A stretch of 64,000 nt of DNA from Actinocorallia sp. API 0066 (GTDB lineage: Bacteria; Actinomycetota; Actinomycetes; Streptosporangiales; Streptosporangiaceae), in contig NZ_JAJLQY010000008.1 in assembly GCF_020991275.1 (NCBI RefSeq), forward strand, positions 248,001 through 312,000. Reading direction: 5' to 3'. The notes beneath the pieces were generated by a model. That model saw only the letters and a program-made list of their open reading frames with translations, made no database searches and was not told the DNA's origin. The translations under genes were made by a program, and so were the position numbers. Positions 51,650 to 59,503 of this stretch are shown here, piece after piece; the first letter of the stretch is position 1; each line of letters opens with the position of its first letter.

Positions 51650-54427
51650 TCAGCCGAGATCGGCCATCAGCCGGGCCAGCGTGGCACGCGACCGGATGTT
51701 GAGCTTCCGGTAGATGCGGGTGAGATGGACGTCGACGGTCCGCGGGCTCAACGACAGCCGCTCGGCGATCTCCCGGGTCTTCAGTCCCGATCCGGCGATC
51801 TCGGCGATCTCCCGTTCCCGCTCGGTGAGCACCGTCAGGTCGACCGCCGCCCGGACCGCCGCCGGGGGCGGGGCGAGCCGCACCGCTCCGCCGCGCTGCG
51901 CCAGCTCCTTGGCCAGGATGCGGGTCGCCGCGGCCTCCCTGCGGTGCCCGAGCGTGCTGAGGTGCGGGACGATCGTCATGAGGGCGCGCGCCTGGCAGTG
52001 GATCATCCCCGCGGCGCCGAAGAGATCGGCGGCCTGGCGGTAGCGGGCGACGGCCCCGGCCAGATCGTCGCCGACCCGCAGGACCTCGGCCCGGGCCAGC
52101 AGCGCGTAGGCCCGCGGCGCGGGCGAGGCCAGCCCCTCGACGGCCTTCTCGACCCGGTCGGCCCAGGGGCCCGGCGGTTCGCCCGCGTCCAGCGAGGCCA
52201 GCAGTCCGAGCAGGAAGAACTGGGGCCGCAGGAACGCGGGGATCCCCGGCAGATGCGGGCCGCCGCCCGCGTCCAGCAGCACCGTGACGCTGCGCCTGGC
52301 CTCGCCCCTCAGCCAGGCCACGGTCGCCACCGTCAGCGACGCCGCCACCCCCCAGTAGTGGTTGCCCTGCCGCAGCAGGGTCACCGACCGGTCGGCCAGC
52401 GCCGAGGCCTCGTCCAGCCCGGTGCCGCCCCACACCTCGCACAGCGCCTCCAGCGCGAGGGCCAGGCCGCGCAGATGCTCGGCGCGGATGCACTGGGCCA
52501 GCCGGTCGGCCTCGCCGGCCAGCCGGCGCGCGTCGGACAGGTGGCCGGTCTGCCGGTAGACGTTGCCGAGGCCGAGCAGCAGCGCGGGGAACACATGGCT
52601 CTGGCCGGTGCTCTGGGCGATGCGCATGGCGCGGGTGAAGTGGCGTTCGGCGTGCTGGAAGGCGCCGACGATCGTCTCGGCCCAGCCGAGCAGGCCGAGG
52701 TATTCGGGGTGGGCGGCCAGTTCGCCGTCCGAGAGCCGGTCGATGGCCCCGCCGCAGTCGGCCACCGAGTCCGGCGCGTGCGGGCGGTTCCTGAACGCGT
52801 CGCACAGGCCGTCCAGGACCAGGGCGCCCGCCTCGGCGGTCCGGTCGGCGTGCCGGCGGGCCAGGCGCAGGGCCATCTGCACCTGGCCGCAGCTCGGCAG
52901 CCGTCCGTCGAACGCGCCGATGATGCCGTGCTCGATGATGAGGGCCGCGGCCTCGGGGGGAGGGGAGGGATGGGTGAACGCGTGCGCCAGCTCGTCCTCC
53001 AGCAGGGCGCGCGCCTCTGTGAAGTTGCCCAGCAGGCACTCCACGACCGAACCGAACGCCACCGCCTGGGCGCGCGCGCCGAGCTCCTCCATCGGGATGG
53101 TCCGCAGGACGCGGTGCAGGAGGTCGCGGCTCTCCGACAGCCGCCCGCTCTGGCCCAGCGAACGGGCCAGGAACAGCGTGAGGTCGATGCGGGCGGGGCC
53201 GGGAGGGCTGATCCGCAGCGCCGTCTCCAGCCACTGGACGGCGGCGCCGGGGTCGGTCGGGAAGACCTCCTCGGCGGCCTCCCGCAGGATCTGGGCGTCG
53301 CGCGGGCCGCCCAGGGTCCGGGAGCGTTCGACGTGCACGGCCCGGTCGACGGCCGTGCCACCCCGGCTGGACAGCAGGTCGACCGCCCGGCGGTGGGCGT
53401 GCAGCCGCCAGGTCGGATCGGCCGTGGCGTAGATCAGGCACCGCAGCACGGGGTGGCGGAACCCGTAGGCGCCGGCGTGGTCGACCGGCCGCAGGACGTC
53501 GTGCAGGAGCAGGCAGTCCAGCGCGGCCTGGACCTCGTCGTGGCCGGCTTCGGCGACCACGGTCAGCGCCGCGGCGTCGCCGTGGTCGCCCAGGATCGCG
53601 GCGGCCGTGGCGATCCGCAGCGTCGCGGCGTCGAGGGTCGCGATCTCGCCGAGGATCAGGCTGGTGGACTGGGTGGGCATATCGCCGGGCAGTTCGTTCG
53701 GATCGATGCCGGCCAGCGTGAGCAGGTAGAGCGGGATGCCCTGGCTGACGCGGTGCAGTTCGTGCAGCCGGGCGTCGCCGGGGTCGAGGTCGAGCAGGTT
53801 CGCCGCCTCCTGGAGGGCCAGCGGGCCCAGCTCGATCCGGGTGGCGGCGCCCAGCTCGCAGGCGTGGGCGAGGCTGCCGCGCAGGCGCTGCGAGGCCTGG
53901 CGGGGACGCTGGGCGATGACGAGCAGGACGGGCCCGGCGGTGGGCCGCCGCACGAGCCGGTCGATCAGGTCGGCCGAAGCGGGGTCGGCCCAGTGGAAGT
54001 CGTCCAGGACGACCAGGAGGCCGTCCCCGGCGGCCCGGCCGAGAAGACCGCGCAGCGCGGCGGCGATCCGCTGGCTCTCGCCGACGGCCGGGTTGGGGCC
54101 GCTTCCGGCGGCGGCGCGGGCGAGGATCTCGATGTCCTCGGCGGGAGCCCGGCCCGCGCGGTGGTCGCCGAGCGGGATCGATTCGAGGATCTGGGCGAGG
54201 ATATGGAAGGGCAGGGCCCGCTCCTCGACGACGCACCTGGCGTGGACGACCGGGATGGCCCGGCAGCGCGCCTCGTCCATCAGATCGGCCAGGAGCCGGG
54301 TCTTGCCGACGCCGGGTTCGCCCACGATCTCGACCGTCCGGCCCGATCCGCCGCTCAGAGCGTCGAGGGCCGTGTGAAGTGCGTGGGCCTCGGCTCGCCG
54401 GAGGCCCGTGGTCTCGATGACGCCCAT
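51650..54427 (-). CDS. LAL-type LuxR family transcriptional regulator (ATPase plus C-terminal HTH)
   Basis: 925 aa from the ATG at 54427 (GGGAGA eight bases upstream); a TTG six codons earlier is possible. N-terminal P-loop EIVGEPGVGKTRLL (Lys42) and Walker B LLVVLDDFHWAD near residue 140 define a STAND-type ATPase. The middle is helical, TPR-like. The end is a LuxR helix-turn-helix (LTEREREIAEIAGSGLKTRE, then SPRTVDVHLTRIYRKLNIRS). Such LAL proteins are the usual pathway activators of macrolide and tetronate PKS clusters. It lies directly upstream of the tetronate operon with about 100 bp between stop and KAS III start, and the shared heptad sites fall in that gap and before the PKS operon, so it is the first candidate to bind them. 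Confidence 0.93.
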   Translation of the reverse strand: MGVIETTGLRRAEAHALHTALDALSGGSGRTVEIVGEPGVGKTRLLADLMDEARCRAIPVVHARCVVEERALPFHILAQILESIPLGDHRAGRAPAEDIEILARAAAGSGPNPAVGESQRIAAALRGLLGRAAGDGLLVVLDDFHWADPASADLIDRLVRRPTAGPVLLVIAQRPRQASQRLRGSLAHACELGAATRIELGPLALQEAANLLDLDPGDARLHELHRVSQGIPLYLLTLAGIDPNELPGDMPTQSTSLILGEIATLDAATLRIATAAAILGDHGDAAALTVVAEAGHDEVQAALDCLLLHDVLRPVDHAGAYGFRHPVLRCLIYATADPTWRLHAHRRAVDLLSSRGGTAVDRAVHVERSRTLGGPRDAQILREAAEEVFPTDPGAAVQWLETALRISPPGPARIDLTLFLARSLGQSGRLSESRDLLHRVLRTIPMEELGARAQAVAFGSVVECLLGNFTEARALLEDELAHAFTHPSPPPEAAALIIEHGIIGAFDGRLPSCGQVQMALRLARRHADRTAEAGALVLDGLCDAFRNRPHAPDSVADCGGAIDRLSDGELAAHPEYLGLLGWAETIVGAFQHAERHFTRAMRIAQSTGQSHVFPALLLGLGNVYRQTGHLSDARRLAGEADRLAQCIRAEHLRGLALALEALCEVWGGTGLDEASALADRSVTLLRQGNHYWGVAASLTVATVAWLRGEARRSVTVLLDAGGGPHLPGIPAFLRPQFFLLGLLASLDAGEPPGPWADRVEKAVEGLASPAPRAYALLARAEVLRVGDDLAGAVARYRQAADLFGAAGMIHCQARALMTIVPHLSTLGHRREAAATRILAKELAQRGGAVRLAPPPAAVRAAVDLTVLTEREREIAEIAGSGLKTREIAERLSLSPRTVDVHLTRIYRKLNIRSRATLARLMADLG

Positions 54428-54864
54428 GGTCTGTCTCTCCCTCAACCGCTGGCCGGATGGTCGTTCAAGAGCAAGGGAGTTGTGCCGTCGCCTCCCCCGG
54501 GGACGGGAGGCGTTCCGCTTCTTCCGCTGTGCAGTCTAGGCCGCCGGATCTCGACATTTCCGGTGCCGTGCGTGCAGCTCAGGGGGTTTTGGGCGGTCCG
54601 CAGTGCCCGCGGGGGGTGACACGGTCTCCTCGCGGGCGGCCTCGTTTCCCACTGATCGTGCGCATGAGCCGCTTCTCGTGGGCGGAGTGCTCGTGCCGGA
54701 GCGGATGCGGCTGGAGTAGCAGAAAGGTCCCACCACGATTCATGCAATGGCCCATTTCGGTCATTCATGTAGGAAAAACACACTTTGTTTTCCGGCCGGA
54801 CGCGTCTCGACCGGGGGAGCGGTGCGGTCGGTATCCTCAAGACGGACAACGGAGGATGCCTGCC
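54428..54864. other. 437-bp divergent intergenic region
   Basis: Lies between the LAL gene (minus) and the TetR gene (plus). It holds the 8-bp inverted repeat at 54489-54512, a comparatively AT-rich patch at about 54720-54795, and a TATCCT box (54832-54837) that could be the -10 element of the TetR gene. I see no copy of the TTTAGGT heptads here and no convincing coding sequence. Confidence 0.5.
54489..54512. terminator. Perfect 8-bp inverted repeat (hairpin)
   Basis: CGCCTCCC and GGGAGGCG are separated by an 8-nt loop, giving a stable GC stem 62 bp upstream of the LAL start codon. There is no T tract. In the LAL transcript it could be a leader hairpin; it could also be an operator. Function is unproven. 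Confidence 0.3.
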
Positions 54865-55473
54865 ATGACCAAGCCGCTCGCCGGGCCGCTCGCTTCGGAT
54901 CCGCCGGGCCCGTCCCGCGCCATGCGCATGGACGCCCGCCGGAACCGCGACAGGCTGCTGGCCGTCGCGGCGGAGGTCTTCGCCGAGGAAGGCGTCAACG
55001 CCTCGCTGAACGAGATCGCCAAGCGGGCGGAGGTCGGCGCCGGCACCCTCTACCGGCATTTCCCGACCCGGGAGGCGCTGCTGGAGTCCGTGCTGCACGA
55101 GCAGTTCGAGGACCTGGAGCGCCACGGCCGCGATCTGCTGGCCGCCCCGCCCACCGGCGACGTCCTGGCGGCCTGGCTGCGTGGGGTCATCACCCAGGTC
55201 ACGAGCCTTCCGGGGCTGGCCTCGGTGATGATGACGGTCCTGCACGGCGGAGGCTCCGAACTCGAGGCCTCGTGCTCCTCCGTCCGGGTCGCCGGCGCCG
55301 ACCTGCTGGAGCGCGTCCAGGCGGCGGGCGAGGTCCGGGCCGGGATCGACATCTCCGACCTGCTGAAGCTCGTCATCGCGATCGCGCTGGCCACCGAGGG
55401 CGCGCCGGCCGGCTCGGGGGAGTCCGAACGGCTGCTGGACCTGCTGCTCGCCGGCGTGCGCCGCGAAAGGTGA
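54865..55473 (+). CDS. TetR family transcriptional regulator
   Basis: 202 aa from the ATG at 54865, which has GGAGG nine bases upstream; an ATG three codons earlier overlaps that ribosome site and is unlikely. The N-terminal HTH covers about residues 24-72 (MDARRNRDRLLAVAAEVFAE, then LNEIAKRAEVGAGTLYRHFP). The C-terminal ligand domain is short and without recognisable signature. It is convergent with the MFS pump gene, 84 bp end to end. The two near-identical palindromes in the pump promoter are the size expected for a TetR site, so the likely job is drug-sensed repression of the pump. Confidence 0.92.
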   Translation: MTKPLAGPLASDPPGPSRAMRMDARRNRDRLLAVAAEVFAEEGVNASLNEIAKRAEVGAGTLYRHFPTREALLESVLHEQFEDLERHGRDLLAAPPTGDVLAAWLRGVITQVTSLPGLASVMMTVLHGGGSELEASCSSVRVAGADLLERVQAAGEVRAGIDISDLLKLVIAIALATEGAPAGSGESERLLDLLLAGVRRER

Positions 55474-55557
55474 CGGCGGGCGGCCCCCCTCGGAGTCCGC
55501 CCGCCCGGTGTTGCCGCACGATGGTCCTGGGCCGTCACGGCCGCGAGTTCATACCCG

Positions 55558-57048
55558 TCACAGCGCGCTGACGGGCTTGCCGCCCGTGGCGAGCCTGACC
55601 TTGTGCACGGCCAGCACGGCGATCAACGCGGCCAGGAGGGTGAAGCCCAGGCCGCCGTAGAACGCGGTGGAGATGCCGTGGGACAGCACGTGCGCCGCCT
55701 GGTCGTCCGGGGTGGCCCCGACCGGTGGCTTGGCGGCCTCGTCGCGGATGGCATGGCCGAAGACCGCCACCAGGATCGCCAGGCCGAGCGAGCCGCCGAC
55801 CTGGAGCATCGCCTGGAGCAGGCCGGAGGCGGCACCGGAGTCCTCCTCCGGCAGCCCCGAAAGGATGATCATGTTCATCGGCATGAAGGTCAGGCCGACC
55901 CCGATCCCGAACAGCAGCATCGGGCCGAGCACGCCGGAGGCGAACCCGCTGTCCTCGGTCAGCCTGGTCAGCCAGATGACTCCCGCGGTGATGAGCAGCG
56001 TGCCCGTCACCATGACGGCCTTGGCCCCGACCTTGGGGAACAGCGCCGGAGCGGCTCCCGCGGCGGCCATCTGCGTCAGGGCCAGCGGCAGGAAGGCCAC
56101 CCCGGCCGCGACCGGGCCGAAGCCCAGGACCTCCTGGAGGAACTGGGTGAGGAAGAAGAAGACGCCGAACATCGTCGCGGGCAGGACGAGCGTCAGCGCG
56201 TAGGACGCGGCCCGGTTGCGCTGGGCGAACAGGCGCAGCGGCATGATCGGCTGGCTCACCCGGGTCTCGGTGAGGAGGAAGACCGCCAGCAGGACCACCG
56301 CCGCCACGAACGACACGATGGTCTGGACGTCCGACCAGCCCGCGGCCGAGGCGCGGATGAACCCGTAGACCAGGGCGGACATCCCGATCGTCGAGCTGAG
56401 GGCGCCGGTGAGGTCGAACTTGCCGGGGTGGCGGCGCGGTTCGAGCACGAAGCGGGGCGTCACGATCGCCACGATGACGCCGATGGGCACGTTGATGAAC
56501 AGCACCCAGCGCCACGAGAGGCTGGTCAGGACGCCGCCGAGGATCAGGCCGAGGACCAATCCGGATCCCGCGACGGCCGAGAACACGCTGATCGCCCGGT
56601 TGCGCGCGGGCCCGTCCTCGTAGCTGGTGGCGATAAGCGCCAGCGAGCCGGGGGCGGCCAGCGCGGCGCCGACGCCCTGCAGGGCACGGGCGGCGAGCAG
56701 GAGCCCGCCGCTGGTGGCCAGCCCGCCGAGCAGGGAGGCGATCGTGAAGATGATCACGCCCCAGAAGAAGATCCTGCGGTGGCCGAGGATGTCGCCGCTG
56801 CGGCCGCCCAGCAGCAGCAGACCGCCGAAGGTCAGCGTGTAGGCGTTCATCACCCACGCCAGGTCGGTGGCGCTGAATCCGAGATCGCTCTGGATCTTGG
56901 GCAGGGCGATGGTGACCACGCTGGCGTCCAGCAGCACCATCAGCTGGACGGTCGCGATGATCGCCAGAGCGATCCCCGGCCGCCCGCCTCTGACGGCGGC
57001 CCCCTCCACGGCGGGGGCGGCTCCGGGGGTAAGCGCCGAGCTTGACAT
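55558..57048 (-). CDS. MFS multidrug efflux transporter (DHA2/EmrB-QacA type)
   Basis: 496 aa from the ATG at 57048 (GGAGAG seven bases upstream); the frame is open to 57141, but that part runs through the promoter. About 14 hydrophobic spans. Motifs seen: LDASVVTIALPKIQSDLG in the first helix region, the loop 2-3 motif GGRSGDILGHRRIFF, and helix 5 motif GSGLVLGLILGGVL, all typical of the DHA2 proton antiporters. Probably exports or gives resistance to the cluster product. It is downstream of the FAD protein gene on the same strand but has its own promoter with palindromic operators. Confidence 0.93.
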   Translation of the reverse strand: MSSSALTPGAAPAVEGAAVRGGRPGIALAIIATVQLMVLLDASVVTIALPKIQSDLGFSATDLAWVMNAYTLTFGGLLLLGGRSGDILGHRRIFFWGVIIFTIASLLGGLATSGGLLLAARALQGVGAALAAPGSLALIATSYEDGPARNRAISVFSAVAGSGLVLGLILGGVLTSLSWRWVLFINVPIGVIVAIVTPRFVLEPRRHPGKFDLTGALSSTIGMSALVYGFIRASAAGWSDVQTIVSFVAAVVLLAVFLLTETRVSQPIMPLRLFAQRNRAASYALTLVLPATMFGVFFFLTQFLQEVLGFGPVAAGVAFLPLALTQMAAAGAAPALFPKVGAKAVMVTGTLLITAGVIWLTRLTEDSGFASGVLGPMLLFGIGVGLTFMPMNMIILSGLPEEDSGAASGLLQAMLQVGGSLGLAILVAVFGHAIRDEAAKPPVGATPDDQAAHVLSHGISTAFYGGLGFTLLAALIAVLAVHKVRLATGGKPVSAL

Positions 57049-57085
57049 ACCTGTCTCTCCGTCCCTGGGTTTTCCGGTCAGTAAA

Positions 57086-57141
57086 CGGAAAGCCTCTCCG
57101 CTTACCGGGGAGATGATACGGAGAGACTCTCCGGTTCGCAA
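57086..57141 (-). promoter_or_regulatory. Efflux-gene promoter with two TetR-type palindromes
   Basis: On the minus strand TTGCGA (57136-57141) and TATCAT (57113-57118) are spaced by exactly 17 bp. The spacer holds a perfect 7-1-7 palindrome, CGGAGAGACTCTCCG (57119-57133). A second, near-perfect copy, CGGAAAGCCTCTCCG (57086-57100), lies exactly 33 bp away, three helical turns, just downstream of the start of transcription. Binding at either would block polymerase. Confidence 0.7.
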
Positions 57142-57184
57142 CGGCGCCGGGACGAGGGGGCCGTCGTGACGCCGCTCGCGGGTC

Positions 57185-58579
57185 TCACCTGGAGGCGTCC
57201 GGGCTGATGGAGGCGTCCGGGCTGACCGCCTCGCGCTGCGCGGGCGCCGGGGCGCTGCGGGCGGAGGAGGTCAAGACCTTCGCGATGACGCGCGGGTGCA
57301 GGAGGGTCGCCGGGCTGGCGATCATCTGGGAGGTCGCGAAGAACCGCCGGTACAGGTCCAGGTCGCCGGGCACCAGGTTGATGAGCCGGTCGCTGTACCA
57401 GCGGCCGATGCGCTGGGACAGGCCGGGCTTCTGGTCCGACCAGCCCTGGTCGGTGCTGGTCGCCATCGTCCACGGCAGCCGCAGGGCCTTGGCGATCCGG
57501 CGCTGGAACTTGCGCTCCAGCCCGGCGGGGTCGCCGCTGGCCGAGACGAGCAGGGACTGGAGGATCTCCGCCTCGATCGCCGCGACGGTCATGCCCTGAC
57601 CGTAGACCGGGTTGAACGCGCACACCGCATCGCCCAGGACGACGAACCGCTCCGGCCAGCGGGCCTGCGTGTGGTAAGGGATCCATCGGTTCTGGAGCTT
57701 GACGGCATGGTAGAGCGGGCCGTCGGGCTCGCCCGCGGTGATGGCCTCGGCGACCAGGGGATTGGTCAGGGACCGGGCGAAGTCGACGAACTCGTCGGGG
57801 TCGCCGGGACGCTTCTCACCGCCCGCCGCGAACAGGGAGACCAGCCATCGCCCGTCCTCCACGGTGACCACGGCGCTGCCGCGCTTGCGGTGGGGGGCGT
57901 AGGTGAACTCGCCCGCGGTCTTCCAGTCGCCGTCGAAGTCGTCGGGGATGCGGAAGACCCGGGTGGTGTAGGAGAGCCGGCCGTCGATCACCTGCGCCTC
58001 GGGAACGGGGTAGCCCGCTGCCGTGAGCCAGGATTCGAGCTTCGAGCCGCGTCCGGCGGCGAACACGACCAGATCGGCGTCGACCTGCTCGGAGGTGTCC
58101 GGCGGGCCGGAGGCCGGCCCGCCGGACACCCCGAGGACCCTGGTGCGGTCGTCGTTCCAGCGCAGGCCCTCCACCCGGAATCCGCTCCGCAGCGTGATCT
58201 CGGGCCTGCCGAGGACCCGGCGGCGCAGGGTGCGTTCCAGTGTCGTCCTGGTGACCGTCTGCACCTGCAGGCCGATGGTCCCGCGCGGCCCCGGCCCGTT
58301 GGGGAAGGCGACGCGGCTGGACTCGCCGCCGTCGAAGACGGGCGCCCCCGCGGCGGTGAGTTCGTCCCGCAGCCCCGGGAACAGGCCCTCAAGGATGTTC
58401 GCGCCCCGGGAGAGCAGCGCGTGCGGATGCCTGGCCTGGGGGATTCCGCTGCGGTGCCCGGTCTCCTCGGTGATCGTGTCCTGTTCGAGAATCGTCACTT
58501 CGGAGAAATGGTCGGCCAGCACCCGCGCGGCCACCAGACCGCCGAAACCGGCCCCTACCACCACGGCGTTACGCGGCAT
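57185..58579 (-). CDS. FAD-dependent monooxygenase-fold protein, candidate decalin-forming [4+2] cyclase (PyrE3/ChlE3-like)
   Basis: 464 aa; ATG at 58579 with AAGGA nine bases upstream. Rossmann motif VVVGAGFGGLVAARVL at the N-terminus (Gly9, Gly11, Gly14), FAD-binding acid in TILEQD, the IPQARHPHALLSRGANIL stretch, and the second FAD motif GDAVCAFNPVYGQGM at about 317-331. This is the group of class A flavoprotein folds that contains PyrE3, ChlE3 and relatives in spirotetronate/spirotetramate clusters, some of which use FAD only structurally to catalyse a Diels-Alder decalin closure. The predicted polyketide has the matching diene and dienophile. An ordinary hydroxylase or epoxidase is the alternative; I cannot decide without alignment. 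The gene is followed by the efflux pump. Confidence 0.75.
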   Translation of the reverse strand: MPRNAVVVGAGFGGLVAARVLADHFSEVTILEQDTITEETGHRSGIPQARHPHALLSRGANILEGLFPGLRDELTAAGAPVFDGGESSRVAFPNGPGPRGTIGLQVQTVTRTTLERTLRRRVLGRPEITLRSGFRVEGLRWNDDRTRVLGVSGGPASGPPDTSEQVDADLVVFAAGRGSKLESWLTAAGYPVPEAQVIDGRLSYTTRVFRIPDDFDGDWKTAGEFTYAPHRKRGSAVVTVEDGRWLVSLFAAGGEKRPGDPDEFVDFARSLTNPLVAEAITAGEPDGPLYHAVKLQNRWIPYHTQARWPERFVVLGDAVCAFNPVYGQGMTVAAIEAEILQSLLVSASGDPAGLERKFQRRIAKALRLPWTMATSTDQGWSDQKPGLSQRIGRWYSDRLINLVPGDLDLYRRFFATSQMIASPATLLHPRVIAKVLTSSARSAPAPAQREAVSPDASISPDASR

Positions 58580-58642
58580 CTTCGTCGTCCTTTCATCAAG
58601 GTGAGAAGCGCTGATCCCGTCGGGGACGAAAGCCTCGTTGGA

Positions 58643-58683
58643 GCACCATGGTGCAGGACACCCCTGGAATAATCAACTATTCC
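58643..58683. promoter_or_regulatory. Two palindromes in the AT-rich upstream region of the FAD gene
   Basis: GCACCATGGTGC (58643-58654) is a perfect 12-bp palindrome and GGAATA-ATCAAC-TATTCC (58666-58683) has perfect 6-bp arms. They lie 64-104 bp upstream of the FAD protein start. The surrounding 58600-58800 is clearly poorer in GC than the rest of the window. On the minus strand a TTGTTT and an AT-rich hexamer around the second palindrome could be a promoter. No gene is seen between 58580 and 58804. Confidence 0.4.
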
Positions 58684-58804
58684 GATAGGGAAACAATGGT
58701 CGATGGGCGGCGTTTTTCTTTAGATGAACTTTGGCTCGTAACGCTATAGGGGATGCCATTCTCCAATGGCTGATTGCATGGGTGATCACTCTTCCTGGGG
58801 GCGG

Positions 58805-58974
58805 TCAGGCGGGGCCGACGAGGTGGGGCGGCGCGCCCAGCGTCACCGACAGTTCGCGGGCGTAGCGGACGAGGGCGGCGCCGAAGCGGTCGACGTCGGC
58901 GTCGGTGGTGCGGTAGGCGGGGGCATTGATGCTGATAGCGCCGAGGATCTCGCCCGCCCGCCCGGGGCGCTGGG
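58805..58974 (-). pseudogene. IclR-family regulator, C-terminal remnant
   Basis: About 55 codons ending in TGA at 58805-58807. The frame reads GEILGAISINAPAYRTTDAD then VDRFGAALVRYARELSVTLG, which is the end of the effector domain of IclR regulators. Upstream of about 58975 the frame no longer looks like IclR and no start or HTH is present, so the gene is cut. Confidence 0.65.
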
Positions 58975-59118
58975 ACTATCCGGCGGGAGCCGACTCGGGC
59001 GGATGGTTGGCCGGACTGGCTTCACCGTCGGCCGATCAGTGCGGCGGATCGCGACAGGATCCTGAAGGATCTGTCGACCGACGAGGACGCGCTCAGCGCT
59101 GCCGGGCGGCGGGACGAC

Positions 59119-59388
59119 GTGCGGCTCGCACCGTTGTTCTCGTTCTTGACGATCGAGGGTTTCGGGGGTGGTGACGATCCCCGGAAGGTCGCTCGGCTGC
59201 GGGCCAGCATCAACGCGGCCTGCCGAGTCGCGGCGGGTGATCGGCGGACCAGCTATCGAGCGACTGACGAGTCGATCACGATCGGAATCGCCGGCCCTGA
59301 CGCCCGCGAGCGGATCGGTTTTCTGCACCAGCAGCTCTTGGGGATGAGCCGCAGTAAGGGCTGGACGATCACTGAAGATCTCAGATGA
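59119..59388 (+). CDS. Hypothetical protein, possibly 5'-truncated
   Basis: 89 aa from a GTG at 59119; not a family I recognise. Coding-like sequence in the same frame extends upstream to about 58975 (GWPDWLHRRPISAADRDRIL, then KDLSTDEDAL) without an ATG or GTG start, and stops block it at 58927-58938. It begins where the IclR remnant breaks off, so this may be the 3' part of a gene cut by the same rearrangement. The product is soluble, with no membrane segment. Confidence 0.4.
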   Translation: MRLAPLFSFLTIEGFGGGDDPRKVARLRASINAACRVAAGDRRTSYRATDESITIGIAGPDARERIGFLHQQLLGMSRSKGWTITEDLR

Positions 59389-59503
59389 GCCACTTCCCCA
59401 CGAGCGGATGCTGATCGCTCTCCCGCATGGGGCGGGTGACGCAGGGTGTGGTCACGGGCTCGGCACGTCGCGTCCACGGCTCGGAGTGTTGAGGGCGTAG
59501 CCG

